A stretch of DNA of 64,000 nucleotides from Sistotremastrum niveocremeum HHB9708 (GCA_001630475.1 KV419396.1:1265532-1329531); one strand, 5' to 3'; positions 1 through 11,700 are shown, counted from the stretch's first letter. Made by a program: numbers and translations. The notes: generated by a model not told the origin, from the letters alone.

Positions 1-334
1 CTCTTAGCGACCCTTCGAAATCGGACGGCGGCCTCACCTCCTGGCGCGGTGAGCACCCCAGTGGACCTTTACTAGCAAACCAGGACTGATCAGAGAGCTT
101 TAGTTTCCGGCTGCGACTGTTGAGTCTGCTCAATCTTCGGCGACCATGTCTCCTTCTCGACACACACTCTCCAGTTCCACGCTCGACTCGCGAAGTGGAA
201 CCCCAAACCAAGGAGATCACTTCTCAAGAACTCTGCCTGCAAGGAGAATATTGATCAATGCGGACCCTAGCATTGTCTCAGTCTTTGACCCAAACGATAC
301 AGAACTATACAGTCTTTGGTCGCCTGCGCGATAG
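1..334 (+). CDS. 3' end of an unidentified protein gene (5' cut by window edge)
   Basis: The window opens inside an exon (1-48). It is followed by a typical intron (49-103, donor GTGAGC, branch-like CTGAT near 87-91, acceptor TTTAG) and a last exon 104-334 ending in TAG. The splice keeps one frame, giving about 92 C-terminal residues that are Ser/Thr/Arg/Pro-rich at first and end in the motif FDPNDTELYSLWSPAR. I do not recognise the family, and the N-terminal part lies outside the window. The internal ATG at 146 is in frame but is probably not the start, because the upstream exon joins it cleanly. Confidence 0.6.
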
Positions 335-771
335 TTCACTTTGGAAATCGAACCTTGCCGGATAACTTGCTGAGAGCCCATCATGGATCTCGCGTTGCCG
401 ATATCGATGTTTTACCAATGAGAATCAAAATCACAATCATCCTTTAGCTTTCACTTTTCGACAGGCATATACGAATTTGACGCGGGGCACCAAAACGAAT
501 GGCATTTGTTGAGAGCTTGCTGGATACATATCCCTTCCAGTTCAATTGCATATTGGCTTTCTTGACAGCTCACTCTTTGACCGTTCCATGTATGATAAAA
601 TAGCCTCTGTATACATCGCATGTATATGATCATATACGTCCGGAATTACTTCGTAGAACAAGACGACGGTCGAAAGGACAGCGGAAGCACATCCAGATAC
701 GGTAACTCCGAGCCGTCGATTTCTTTGCTGGCGACTTGAGAATTTCAGCTCGGTTTGGCGAGCTCTCGGTC
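335..771. other. intergenic, no gene seen
   Basis: This is the 3' flank of the partial gene and the 5' flank of the J-domain gene. No coding pattern, repeat or RNA gene is recognisable. Short open frames on both strands lack splice partners and family motifs. Confidence 0.5.
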
Positions 772-2265
772 ATGAAGCTCTTCTATATCCTCTTTTTGCT
801 CTCGGCACTCTGGAGCTCAGTTATAGCGTCAGTGTCCCTCTTTGTGTTATTCAACCTCTTAGCAAACGGTTCGTTATAGATGGGACAAGGTGTGCACAGC
901 AATACAACTCCTCACCCAAGAAGTGGGATTGACCTCGGTGCATCGACCAGAATGACTACGAGATATTCGACCTTGTCAGTGACCTAGAAGGGGCTGAGGG
1001 CAAGCATTACTTTACTCGTGGTTCGAACGCAAAGCAGCTTCAACCGACCATCTTCTACAGGCAAGGGCACGACGTTCTACTCGTGGCTCGATGTTCCCTC
1101 TACTGCAACCTCGGCTGAGATCAGTAAAGCTTACCGGAAGAAGAGTGTGGCAATGCAGTGCGCTTATTTCCCCTGCGACACGTTCGACATTTTTTGAGCC
1201 TTCGGTAGCCCGGACAAAAACCCTAACGTCAAGGGTATTCATGAGAGGTTTGCACGGTTGGGTGTGATTGCACAGATTCTGAGGAACAAGGAAGGCCGAG
1301 AACGGTATGTTATGCTTTGATTCTTTGCATGATGTTGACTGAAATATTGCTTCAGCTATGACTTCGTGAGCTAACCCCAAACTCATTACGACTATTCCTG
1401 ATTCTTGCAACTAGTTTTACAAAAATGGCGTTCCTAAATGGCGAGGTCTGCGCTAGCAACACTCACTTTTTCGATCGATCTCATTTTTCACCTCAGGAAC
1501 GGGATACTATTACTCCAGATTTAGACCGGGTCTTGGCGTAAGAATTTTATTTTCCAAATTGACGAAGCGCCTTGAAGACTCACTGTCTCCCCGTTTAGTC
1601 TGTTTTCACATTCCTTGTGCTATTGACATCTGGACTGCAATATGTCGTGCAAAAGATGAACTACTCGAGAGATCTGGAGCGAATCGACAGATTTGTACGA
1701 CTGGCTAGAACCGCTGCTTGGGGGCCCAAATTGATTCCTGTCAGCGGGGCTCGGAAGGTACATCTTCTCTAACCAGATTTATTCTGTCTGAAACTGAGTC
1801 TGGCAGGTCAAAATACCGGTTGGAGGAGGGGGCCAGTTAGACGAAGACGGTAACCCTACTCAAGGTGGCAGACTCTTGGAATTGGTGGTCGATGGCGAGG
1901 AAGTTTTCATTGTGCGTATAGGCATTCTGGCGTTTTCCACTCGTCGTTCATTGATTGGTTATCAGATCGAACCCGACGGGTCATGGCTTCCATTGGACTC
2001 GTCTGCCGCAAATACTCCCGCTATTTCGTCAACGTGGTTTATAGCATTGATCCGATCCGTCGTGAGTCGGGTACGTGATCGCGTTGCATCGGGAGCAGGT
2101 GCATCAAAAGGAGAAAGTGGAGGATCGTCAGAGCAGGAATCGGATGAGTCTCTAGAGTCGATTGACGACTCAGCATCGGAAATCACGTCCGAAGGTGTGA
2201 AAGGGAGACAGGCAGCTGTCAAAGCAGGCGGTAGACGGCGGAAAGCGGTACCTAAGAAACGCTAG
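772..2265 (+). CDS. ERJ5: ER membrane J-domain (DnaJ/Hsp40) co-chaperone, ERJ5-like
   Basis: Predicted 335-residue protein from ten exons: 772-827, 880-889, 951-999, 1061-1157, 1209-1304, 1356-1365, 1415-1445, 1497-1537, 1599-1757 and 1807-2265. It has a signal peptide (MKLFYILFLLSALWSSVIA), then a J domain (about residues 40-110) with YSWLDVPSTATSAEISKAYR, the HPD motif, and DFFYKNGVPKWRGTGYYYSR after it. A membrane segment follows (VFTFLVLLTSGLQYVV), then a Ser/Glu-rich, Arg/Lys-ending tail. This order matches fungal ERJ5-type proteins, which stimulate Kar2/BiP in the ER. The HPD codons are assembled across the intron at 1158-1208, so an unspliced reading looks broken. The intron at 1000-1060 uses a GC donor. 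A further in-frame 54-base intron (1912-1965) is possible and would remove 18 residues. Family assignment is good; orthology to yeast ERJ5 is inferred from architecture. Confidence 0.85.
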
Positions 2266-3159
2266 ACCCTCTATGTAGTTTCTCGATATTTCTTTTCAGG
2301 ATATATCTGTGGATGAGCTCTATACACGAGGACCGGTCAATATAGAACGCTATAAGTTACTGATGCAGGGCTTTGGAAAACCAAACCGAGGAGTCTCAGC
2401 GGTCACATGACGACCAATATTTCTGTGACCTTTTGCATCCGTCTTTTTTTGCACTCGACGTCGACACAATTCTTACGCTTATCGGCCGAAACTCTGGTGA
2501 GATATGCATTGGATTTTGAGGACTCGTCCTTGTCCTCGGTGCTCAATGCGACCTCGGCTAGAAAGCTCGATCACATCGAATTTTTCTGTTCTGCGTGCAA
2601 TAGCAAAATTGGAGCAGAGGTAGCATCTGTTTCATACTGAATAGATGAGATAGATCCGATGGAAGTAACAGAGGTACACATCCATAGGCTGTCGCAATCC
2701 GACGATGGTCGTAACTCGTGAGCTTTGCGGATGCCGTCACCGGGCGCGCTAGGACCACTATGATCACAATGCCGGTTATGCCGAGAGCTGGGCAGAGGGC
2801 GTCTAGGAAGTTTTCTGACCTGATAACGTGGTTTCACTTGTCAATTGATTGTGCTTTCGCTTCCGCGATCATACATCCTTATCTTTATCGGGAGCGTCAG
2901 CTCGTGGCAATCAGGGGTCTGAAGTTGCTTTGTCCTGTTGTGGATATGTAACAGATAGCAAGCTCGAGGATTGGTTGATGATCCAAGCGATAGAATCGAT
3001 GATCAGAATTTTCTTCGAATTGCCAGACTGTAGACGAGATCGAGCGAAATTTATTCGCGCTTTGACGCAGCAGGCTGGCACGCAGGCGCCGAGTTACAGC
3101 ACTTGCCTATTCGGGAAAGGCACTTGACGAGCACTCCATCGTTCAGAAGACTGGCTCGC

Positions 3160-3165
3160 GATAAG
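3160..3165 (+). promoter_or_regulatory. candidate GATA (nitrogen-regulator) site
   Basis: The sequence CGATAAG reads as HGATAR, the core bound by fungal GATA factors of nitrogen control (AreA/Gat1 class). It lies about 290 bases upstream of the glutamine synthetase start. A second site lies at 3346-3352. The motif is short and occurs by chance; position and target are the only support. Confidence 0.3.
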
Positions 3166-3345
3166 GAATTTATTGGTGGACGTTCCGGGAGCCACTGTAG
3201 AGCGAGGGCCGCACGGAAAAGGATGGTTCCAAGACTAACGTGAAGCCGATTGATGCGCTCCTATTCTGAGCCATATCAATTCTAGGTCCAAGGCACAGAA
3301 CGCGAAGAAGAGCGCAGTGGCTGCAGCAACAGAGTCCCACCGTCC

Positions 3346-3352
3346 CTTATCA
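3346..3352 (-). promoter_or_regulatory. candidate GATA (nitrogen-regulator) site
   Basis: CTTATCA on + is TGATAAG on -, a full HGATAR site, placed about 30 bases upstream of the TATA element and 100 bases from the glutamine synthetase ATG. Glutamine synthetase is a classic GATA-factor target in fungi; binding here is inferred. Confidence 0.35.
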
Positions 3353-3379
3353 GAATTCAAACTCCGCTATTAGGGACCC

Positions 3380-3452
3380 TATATATCGACTATCTCTCAT
3401 CGCCTTCTCCCCGCACTCTTGGTCTCTTCCTCACCCAAAGCGCTCATCCACA
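3380..3452 (+). promoter_or_regulatory. glutamine synthetase core promoter: TATA box and pyrimidine-rich tract
   Basis: TATATAT at 3380-3386 is followed by a strongly C/T-rich stretch (about 3392-3435) and the start context CCACAATGTC. A TATA box followed by a CT block just before the transcription start is typical of highly expressed filamentous-fungus genes. Confidence 0.55.
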
Positions 3453-4845
3453 ATGTCTGCCTACACATACAACCCCAAGCTCCTCGAACACTACCTCAAC
3501 CTCGACCAGGGAGGCAAGATCCAAGCTGAATGTACGCACCTGCCTCATTCAATCACCGCTAATCCATTCTAATCTTGATCTTTAGACGTCTGGATCGATG
3601 GTGATGGTGGCCTCCGTAACAAGACCACTGTGAGTGCTGTTCAATATCTACACTTGCTCCTACGTGTCTGGCGTCGTCGCGACGGTCAAATTTTTCATGC
3701 TGGCTCCAGCGGCACGCGGTCCGCGCGCATATTCTGCTCTCGGCCGACGTTTCCCCCGCATCTATTGAAACATGAAAATTGACTGTTCCGTTATTCCAGA
3801 CCCTCGACAAGCTTCCAACCAGCGTCGACGAATTGCGGATCTGGGATTTCGATGGTTCATCAACAAACCAGGCCCCCGGCCACGACTCTGATGTCTACCT
3901 TCGCCCCGCCGCCATCTTCAAAGATCCTTTCCGTGGCGGTGACAACATCCTTGTGCTCGCAGAGTGCTACAACAATGACGGTACCCCCAACCGAACGAAC
4001 CACCGCCACTTCGCCAAGAAGAACATGGATCTCGTCAAGGAGCACGCTCCTTGGTTCGGTCTCGAACAGGAATACACTCTCTTCGACGTTGACGGTCAGC
4101 CCTACGGATGGCCCAAGGGTGGTTTCCCTGGTCCCCAAGGCCCCTACTACTGTGGTGCAGGTATGTCTGCGCTCGTCGTGTGACTAGCTTGTTTCTCACG
4201 GCTTCCGTCAGGCGCTGGCAAAGTCTTTGCTCGTGACTTGATCGAGGCTCACTACCGTGCCTGTCTCTATGCCGGTGTCAAGATCAGCGGTATCAATGCC
4301 GAGGTCATGCCCTCTCAATGGGAGTTCCAGGTTGGACCTTGTGAAGGTATCGAGATGGGTGACCATCTCTGGATGGCCCGCTATCTCCTGGTCCGTGTAG
4401 CGGAACAGTGGGGTGTTAAGGTCTCCTTCCACCCCAAGCCCCTCCAGGGCGATTGGAATGGTGCTGGCTGCCATACCAACTACTCCACCAAGGAGATGCG
4501 TGAGCCCGGCGGCATGAAGGCTATTGAGGCTGCTATCAAGAAGCTTTCCCTCCGCCATAACGAGCACATCGCTGTCTACGGAGAGGACAACGAGCTGAGA
4601 TTGACTGGTCGCCACGAGACTGGCCACATTGGTTCCTTCAGCTCCGGCGTCGCTAACCGTGGTGCTTCTATCCGTATTCCCAGGCACGTCGCCAACAAGG
4701 GTTACGGTTACTTGGAAGATCGCCGACCTGCCTCCAACATTGGTGTGTAATTCACCATCTGTTTGCGAACTGTGTCTGATATATTCTTTTCATAGACCCC
4801 TACCAGGTTACCGGCATCGTCGTCGAGACCACTCTTCTTAAATAA
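3453..4845 (+). CDS. GLN1: glutamine synthetase (eukaryotic type II)
   Basis: ATP-dependent synthesis of glutamine from glutamate and ammonium, a cytosolic enzyme at the centre of nitrogen assimilation. Five exons (3453-3531, 3586-3629, 3800-4160, 4212-4742, 4796-4845) give 354 residues, the normal length for fungal type II enzymes. Visible family motifs are WDFDGSST (beta-grasp region), [13 protein letters not shown], the glutamate/metal ligands in [15 protein letters not shown], the glycine-rich [22 protein letters not shown]/glutamate-binding signature, and [20 protein letters not shown] with the catalytic region. The last exon encodes only the C-terminal tail [16 protein letters not shown]. 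The promoter has a TATA box, a CT tract and two candidate GATA sites, consistent with strong, nitrogen-regulated expression. No defects seen. Confidence 0.97.
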
Positions 4846-5053
4846 ACTTATCTCGCAGGGAAGGGAAGGAAGTCGCTATTTTTTTGTATGGAATCCAGAA
4901 TTGTTAGGAAAGAAAAATTCTCGTTCACTTGCATTCGTGTGCCCAGTTTAACAATATGAGATCTGAGGAAAGACTGCGATGCATGACTCGACGCTTTGTT
5001 CCTGTTGTGCCTGAGCCTTCGACCGGTCCACAAAACACTCGTTTCGAATACGC

Positions 5054-6479
5054 TTGAGTGATCATGACGAGCAAACTGAGTCTCCCAGCGTTCCTGAAGA
5101 TTTTTACCAGCGCAAGTGTGCCTATGTCCAAGGCCATGGCATATGCAGGGAAGATGTGCGCATTCTGCGATTTGCCGACTTGGTTGACGTAGGTTTAACC
5201 TTGAACGCAGTTACAAGACGAATAACACTCGTGAACTTCTCTCTCAGTTGACGGATGCAAAGCTAGTCTCATTGGGAATCAACGAGAAGGAAGATCGAAA
5301 GCAAATACTGCAGGCGTTGCGAACGGCTGGGTTGCAAGACAAGAAAGGAGCAAAGGCAGCACTGGGTGTTGATCCTGCTGCATCGGTGCGGTCTGATGTA
5401 GCACTCCTTGTGCTTGCCTGCTGATTCATTCTTCCTACAGTCGTCACCGTCAAGCTCGAAATCCTCTAAGAGTTCACCTCGTAAACGCAAACGAGACGCC
5501 GATCTTGACAAGCCCATACCCAATGGATCTTATGTGGAAGGTTCAGAAACTAAACTCGACTTTGAGGAGGTTCTGGATGCAGATGTGGTGATGAATCATT
5601 CGACCCATGTCAATAGGGCACCGATCATGACTGCTTGGTCTATGATTGTCGCTGAGAAACTTGGCTTCAAGAGAGAGGAAGCTCTGAGCATAGGTATGCC
5701 TTGATTTGCCTTCATAATTATTGGTTCTGAATACTTCGGTATTGCAGCATCTGTTTATACAGAATTAAATGCTATATCCAGAGGCGTGGCTTCAGGGATC
5801 TTCGATTCTAAGAAGGGAGACGGCATGGAGGCGAAGTCGCTTGGATCGCAGCCTTATGTGGAACTTATGGGAAGAAGGTGCGTCTTTTCTGACAAATATA
5901 TGTTTCTCTTGTGCTATCTAACTTCATACCGTCAGAGTGTAGGTTTTCCGATTCGGATACTTAGCAGCTCAGACATAGCACTGACAGCGCGCATATAGAC
6001 CTCTGTTCATGACCCAGTCATCTCAATGGCGTGCATTAAGCAAAGGAGATCCAGTCCCCCCATCCACCGCCTTCTCATACATATCCCGCTCTCTTCGACA
6101 GACAGCGCCATATGTCATTGGTGCAATGAGACTTCTCGCTCAAACTTATTCACCTCGGGAACTCAATGAAAAAGGATTCGGGATCTATGCTGAATTTCGA
6201 CCGGCCGTTACAGACTGGGGAGCAAGGAGCGAGGTCAGATGCAAAGATATACTGGCTTTGCGAAAGCCGGAGATTGTTGGATCCGCGGCGCATGCTACGC
6301 ATCAGTTGACGATAGCACCCGTGGAAAATACTGAGACGGACGATACGCACTCGAGTACCGATCCGCCCTCAATCGAAGGTCCTTCGCCAAAGAAGTCTCG
6401 AGGGATGACATTAGAAGAATACGAAGATGCACTGGACGAGTCGGAATGGGCTGATCTTCCCCTCGATGAATTACCGTAA
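5054..6479 (+). CDS. conserved-looking fungal protein of unknown function; start codon unclear
   Basis: Five exons (about 5054-5188, 5248-5385, 5441-5693, 5748-5877, 5999-6479) join in one frame to about 378 residues. The N-terminal part is helical (KCAYVQGHGICREDVRILRF, then LTDAKLVSLGINEKEDRKQI) and resembles a SAM-like fold by eye only. A basic Ser/Lys/Arg linker follows, then a compact middle domain with RAPIMTAWSMIVAEKLGFKR and PPSTAFSYISRSLRQTAPYV, and an acidic C-terminus (DALDESEWADLPLDELP). The frame has no ATG at its 5' end: it begins TTGAGTGATCATGAC, reading (L)SDHDE, and the first in-frame Met is roughly 150 codons in. The ATG at 5064 is in another frame that cannot be spliced to exon 2. 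I do not recognise a named family. Confidence 0.75.
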
Positions 6480-6615
6480 CCTTGGTATATATTTCCGCTG
6501 ATCTCAGAATAAGATCCATCTCTCCTCTATGTATTAAGATTATGTATGTAATATCCGATAAGATAGCACATCTATGAGGCGCCTGTATGTGGTGATAGAA
6601 TCCTGGTGTAATGAT

Positions 6616-8537
6616 TTAAGCATGTGCCGTTTCAGCCCATTCTCTGGTACCCATCTGAACTAATCTAGAGCACGCTCGTGCAAATGCAAATACTTCCTCT
6701 TCCCCTGTAAAAATAGGACTTGAACCAACAAGATCTCCGGATAGCCCCTAAGACTCATGTTAATTTTGTGAAATCAGACAACCCCGATCACGAACCATGT
6801 CATCCATTAGCTGCCTCATGTTGTCAGTAATCTCTGTAGATTTTGATTCATCAGAAAAGACTTGGTAGATCGGAACTTCTGACGACGCTAGAAGCTTGGT
6901 CTAGGGCGGCGGTTAAGGAGGTCACTTAGGTTAAAGGACGAATTCCTCACCTTGCTCTCATAACAAGCTAAGCAGAGTTAACCGACATGCAGCTGATTTG
7001 ATATAACATAGTCAGACTTACCATCGATGAATGTGATGAATCGTCGAGCCTGTGAGGTCACAGATGAGCACCAGTACTAGGCACGTTGAGTATTCTTACC
7101 AAGTCTTTCTGTCCAAAATCCATCTTGGGTACCTCTAAGACAAATATTGTCGAAAAGGTTTTGGTGATTTCAATATAGTCAGCTGCACTGAGTGGCTTTC
7201 CGCATAGCTCATGGAATGTGAACCTCGCGATTTTCGATGTGCTTTCCGGGATCGTCAGCTTCCTCCCCCATATCTCCAGTTGGCGATTATGGACGATCTC
7301 CTCGTCGTGCGTTAGTGCTTTCCAAACTTTGTCCACTTCTGAACGATTAGCTTCCGTTAGTGGAGAATAGTATACATGTGACAGTGCACGGGGTATTCGC
7401 CGGTAGTCTGTGACAAATTATCTTGATGAGAAGGGAATATACGAAGCTTTGTTGTCGTACCAGTTCCCGAGTTCAAGTCCGTGACGTCAAATTGCTCTTT
7501 AATTAAGTTAATGCAGGGTACAAAGCTCTCTCTTTGGATCCCGTTCTTGTAAAGTTCGTCAGGGTGTCGGCTGGGTGTAATCATTCAGTACATGGACTTA
7601 TGGCAGACTGAAGTTAGTCACTTACTTCGACGTCATTACGCACACGACACCATTCTCTATGAGACATTCGAACAACCGCCTCAAAATCATAGCATCTACA
7701 ATATCCGTCACCTGAGAGGGAGGCTCTGTTATAGCTCCGTGTACAGAGGGCGAGATCTCTCACCTGAAATTCGTCGAAGCACAGAACTGCAGCATCATCC
7801 GAGATCTCTTGCGCGACGGTATGTACGGGATCAGCATGATCCCGACCAGATGATGATCGCAGCTCATGGAGGCGTTTGTGTACATCAATCATGAATGCGT
7901 GGAAGTGCACTCGGCGTTTCTTCTTGATCTTGGGAGGTAATGTGTCGTAAAATAAATCCATCAGCATAGATTTCCCTGTTCCCACGTCTCCATAGAGGTA
8001 CAAGCCTTTCGGCACTACTGGGTTGTGCACTGGTGGCCTTGGGTTTCGCCCTAGAAATCCTCCAAACTCCCAAATTCTATCAGCTTTTAGTCAAGACTTT
8101 ATGTGCAAGTGGCTCACCCAAGAAGGCTGGGTTGTCTGCTGAGGTGTTGTGTGAACAGGTTCGTAGTCGATCAGCTGCTCGTGAAGTCTCTGAAGCTTTT
8201 CAATAATTCTCTGTTGATCTGCATCCTCGCGCAGCGTCCCACTCTGTACCACCAACTGCTGGTACCGTGTGCGTGGGGACAACGCTGTATAGAATCAGGG
8301 ACTGGTTCGTTCGAATAGAATTGCCGGTAACATACGCTCTTTGTCCAATGCCCTCGAAGCTCGTGGACGCGAGACAGCGTGCGCTCCCCTGCTAGATGAC
8401 CGGAGTGCCGCTGCGTTGCTAGACAATCTGCTGTGTCCTGTAGAGATTGATCTAAGAGACTGCGCACGCCGGCCGCCTATATTTGATGCAGCGAGAGAAC
8501 ATGACTTGCACAACGTATGCAAAGGTCTAGATGACAT
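6616..8537 (-). CDS. AFG1: mitochondrial AFG1/LACE1-family ATPase
   Basis: AAA-like ATPase of the mitochondrial inner membrane that helps quality control and turnover of respiratory-chain subunits. Ten exons give 485 residues. The N-terminus ([20 protein letters not shown], then Arg/Ser-rich) is a plausible mitochondrial presequence. The Walker A motif is [20 protein letters not shown], Walker B is AVLCFDEFQ (about 7764-7790), followed by a sensor-like [15 protein letters not shown] and [20 protein letters not shown], and the C-terminal family block [19 protein letters not shown]. Exons of 28 and 17 bases (7022-7049, 6951-6967) are needed to keep ITFIDACYESK intact. The intron ending at 8067 appears to use GGGAG as acceptor, because CTAG or GATAG acceptors would break the frame. 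Head to head with VAC14 (222 bases between ATGs). Confidence 0.92.
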
Positions 8538-8759
8538 CTCTGGGATGGGGAGATAGAGAAACAACCCGGAAAGGAGAGAATAAATGTCGGTTGTGCTCCG
8601 GCAACATGGGATTACTTACGTAAGCTCGGTCAAGGGCGACGACGTCGTTGGCCACAGACGCGCGTGCCTAAATCAGTTATCCCTTGCAACTCCACTACTG
8701 AGCATTACAGAGGCTTAGGGGAACGTCGTTGACGACTTATATGACCTTGGTCTGTCAGC
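8538..8759. promoter_or_regulatory. shared promoter region between AFG1 and VAC14
   Basis: The start codons of AFG1 (-) and VAC14 (+) are 222 bases apart with no other gene between, so both promoters must lie here or overlap the first exons. No clear TATA box is visible. Confidence 0.4.
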
Positions 8760-11700
8760 ATGGGTGAGTCTATCAACCCTGGAGCGCGTCGGGTGGCTTG
8801 ATACTCAGCCTTGAACGGTCTATGACTCGCAGACCCAGCAATTGCTCGCCAGCTGCAAGACAAGATATACGATAAACGAAAAACTGCAGCCCAAGAACTC
8901 GAGAAGTGCGCTGTATCTTGTTCTCAGCGTTGCTTCGATACTAACCTCGCGAACTAAAGGCAGATTCGTGAATTCCACCAACTAGGAGACGAACGTCGAA
9001 TTGGCCAAGTGATTGACCAGCTGGTGGACTTCTTCTCAAATATATCCAACCCGCTCCACGTACGCAATGGTGGACTCATTGGACTCGCTGGAACCGGAAT
9101 TGCCTTGCTCGTGGACATCGCGCCATACATGGAGAAGTTCGTGGAACCACTGCTGGTCTGCTTCTCGGATCCAGAAAGCCGAATTCGTTATTTTTCCGCT
9201 GAATGTCTGTACAACATCGCCAAAGTTTCCAAAGGGGAGATATTGGTCTATTTCAACCCGATTTTCGACGCTGTCAGCAAGGTGCGCAGGTATTTTGAGC
9301 GTATCGTGTGCCCGACATTGAAGCCAGCGCAGCTGTCTGCGGATTCTGAGCTCTCTGTGAAGAATGGAGCGGAGCTACTCGATCGCCTTCTCAAAGATAT
9401 TGTGGCAGAGTCGGCTTCAGTCTATATTCCACAGTACCCTGAAACGGAGAGAGTCCGACAACGAGCCCAAGACTTTTATGAGCAACAAGGCGTCCTGGTC
9501 GCGCTTCCAGACGACGGAAGTGGCGGGAAAATGAACGAAGATCCTGGTTCCAATAAAGCCTTCTCGCTCGCCCACTTCATACCCCTCCTGGTCGAACGAA
9601 TAGAGGTCTTAAATCCTTTTACTCGGAGTTATCTAGTTTCGTGGATCACGGTCCTAGATTCGGTGCCCGAGTTACAGCTTGTCACGTATCTCCCCGAGTT
9701 CCTGCACGGCCTTCTGTGAGTTATTTCGTTGGCACTTGATCCGCAACGTATCTCACAAAAGCGCAGACGGTATCTATCAGACCCCAGTCCTGATGTGAAG
9801 GTGGCCACCGAGAATCTTCTCGCCGAATTCCTTCGAGAAATAAAACATATCACGGGTCTTCGCCGTAGACAAGAAGAAAAATTGATAATGCAAAAAGAAT
9901 TGGATCAAAGCGACGCTGCAAGACGTCAAGAGAAAGAGGAGGAGCGGTTGCCAGACATCACTATGACTCCATCGGACAGCACCGCCTTTTTACCTGATGG
10001 CGGAAGTGTGGCACACACTTATACCAGCGAAACTACATTCAAGGATGACCTAGCACCAGAGCATGACGACAGAGATTCGGGAGGTGGGCTCCGGTTAATG
10101 ACCTATACCTTTTTTGTTGATCATATTTTAGTTTGGTATCCGGGGCAAGGTGTCCGAGTGGATCACGCCGCTATTGTTGAGATTTTGATTCAGCATCTCG
10201 ATCCAACACGTGAGTTATGGTCGTTCCTCGCGACACTTGCCTCATCACTTTGTAGAGGACGAAATACAACAATCTACCGCTCTCCAATGGATAGGGGAAT
10301 TTCTCAGTTTCGCTCACGAGACTATGGTTCCCTTTACTCCTCGCCTCATAACAGCTGTGCTCCCGAATCTTGCACATCATGTGCTTACCATTCAGAGCGC
10401 CGCTAATCATACTAATCAGCAACTTTTCAACGTGATCCGAAATCTCCCGTCACCAACGGGAGCTGCTGGCCTCCCTGCGGTTCCCACATCTTCCGCTTCT
10501 TCACTTCGTACGACACCTTCATCACCTCCCCCACCCCCATTACCGACCTTGTCTCGGTCCTCCATTCCGGTCGCCACGCGGGAAAATTCGCAGCATTCAC
10601 AACATGATGCTTCAGAGCAGGCTTCTAATGGAATGCCTCCAACAGAAAGAGTGACACCTCTGCAGACCGTGAAACCGAAAACTCAGCCTTTACCTGAGGT
10701 GAACAGTGTTCCAGCTTCATCCTTAGCAGAGCCGCCAAGCCAATCCAGCCGACCCAACTCTCCAGCGTCACAATTCAATGCACCGGCAATGGGGGTCGTG
10801 ATTCATCCCTCGCCTGGAGGAGCTGCGGAGGAACTCGATCCTTTCGATTATCAAGCCACAGTGAATGCTCTGACTATTCAATTCTTAGCGGAGCATGAAG
10901 ACACCAGAATAGCGGCCCTGAAATGGCTGATCATGCTGCATCAGAAAGCTCCTAAGAAGGTACACCACTCATCCGTGCCAATTGCGCGCACATTGACGAA
11001 TTCAGTAGATTCTGGCCATGGATGATGAAACTTTCCCTGTGCTGTTAAAGACTCTTTCGGATCCTGCAGAGGAGGTACGAACCATGACTGTTGATCTGGA
11101 TTCCTAGTTGATCGATGTGTGTTTCCCAGGTGGTCAAGTATGATCTTCAGTTGCTTGCACAAATTTCCTCCAGTTCGGAGGAGAGTTACTTCAAGTCTTT
11201 CATGATGAACCTGTTGGAGTTGTTCTGCACCGACAAACGTCTCCTGGAGACAAGAGGCAGTCTGATTATACGGCACCTTTGTCTTTGCCTCAACACCGAA
11301 AGAATATATCGAGCATTTGCAGAAATCCTGGAAAAGGAGGAGGTATGTATGGGTTCTTCAGGAATCATTCTGGTCTGACAACTCGCGCAGGATTTGGAAT
11401 TTGCAAGTTTGATAGTGCAAAAACTGAATATTATCCTTATCACCTCACCGGAACTGGTCGATCTTCGCAGACGGCTCAAGAGTTTGGAAACAAGAGTAAG
11501 CATCAGAAAAGATTATCTCGCGAACCTGGCCTGATACCTCCGACAGCAAGATGGCCAGACGTTATTCATCTCTCTATACCGTTGCTGGTGCCATAACGCG
11601 GTCTCAGTCTTCTCCCTTTGTCTTCTCGCACAAGCATATGAACACGCGTCGAACCTGCTACAAATATTGTGAGTCTTGCGTAGTATATTTGCACTTCATT

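Larger units (their letters stand above)
2266..3452. other. long gene-poor stretch upstream of glutamine synthetase
   Basis: About 1.2 kb without a gene I can support. Several open frames of 60-90 codons occur on both strands (for example around 2407-2640 and 2849-3127 on +, 2558-2837 on -). One minus-strand frame contains a hydrophobic run (ALGITGIVIIVVLARPVTAS). None joins to a convincing spliced model or known family. The last 100 bases are the glutamine synthetase promoter. Confidence 0.45.

Noticed and set aside
1150-1215. J-domain gene looks frameshifted and lacks HPD (reads SPD with a stop before it)
   Set aside because: A normal intron at 1158-1208 removes the stop and recreates HPD from CA plus C.
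2407-3127. Possible small genes upstream of glutamine synthetase
   Set aside because: The frames lack codon regularity, motifs and splice partners; a hydrophobic run on - is not enough to call a membrane protein.
10084-10131. VAC14 seems to change frame at several points
   Set aside because: Every apparent break coincides with a GT/AG intron of about 48-55 bases, and the 14 exons sum to whole codons.
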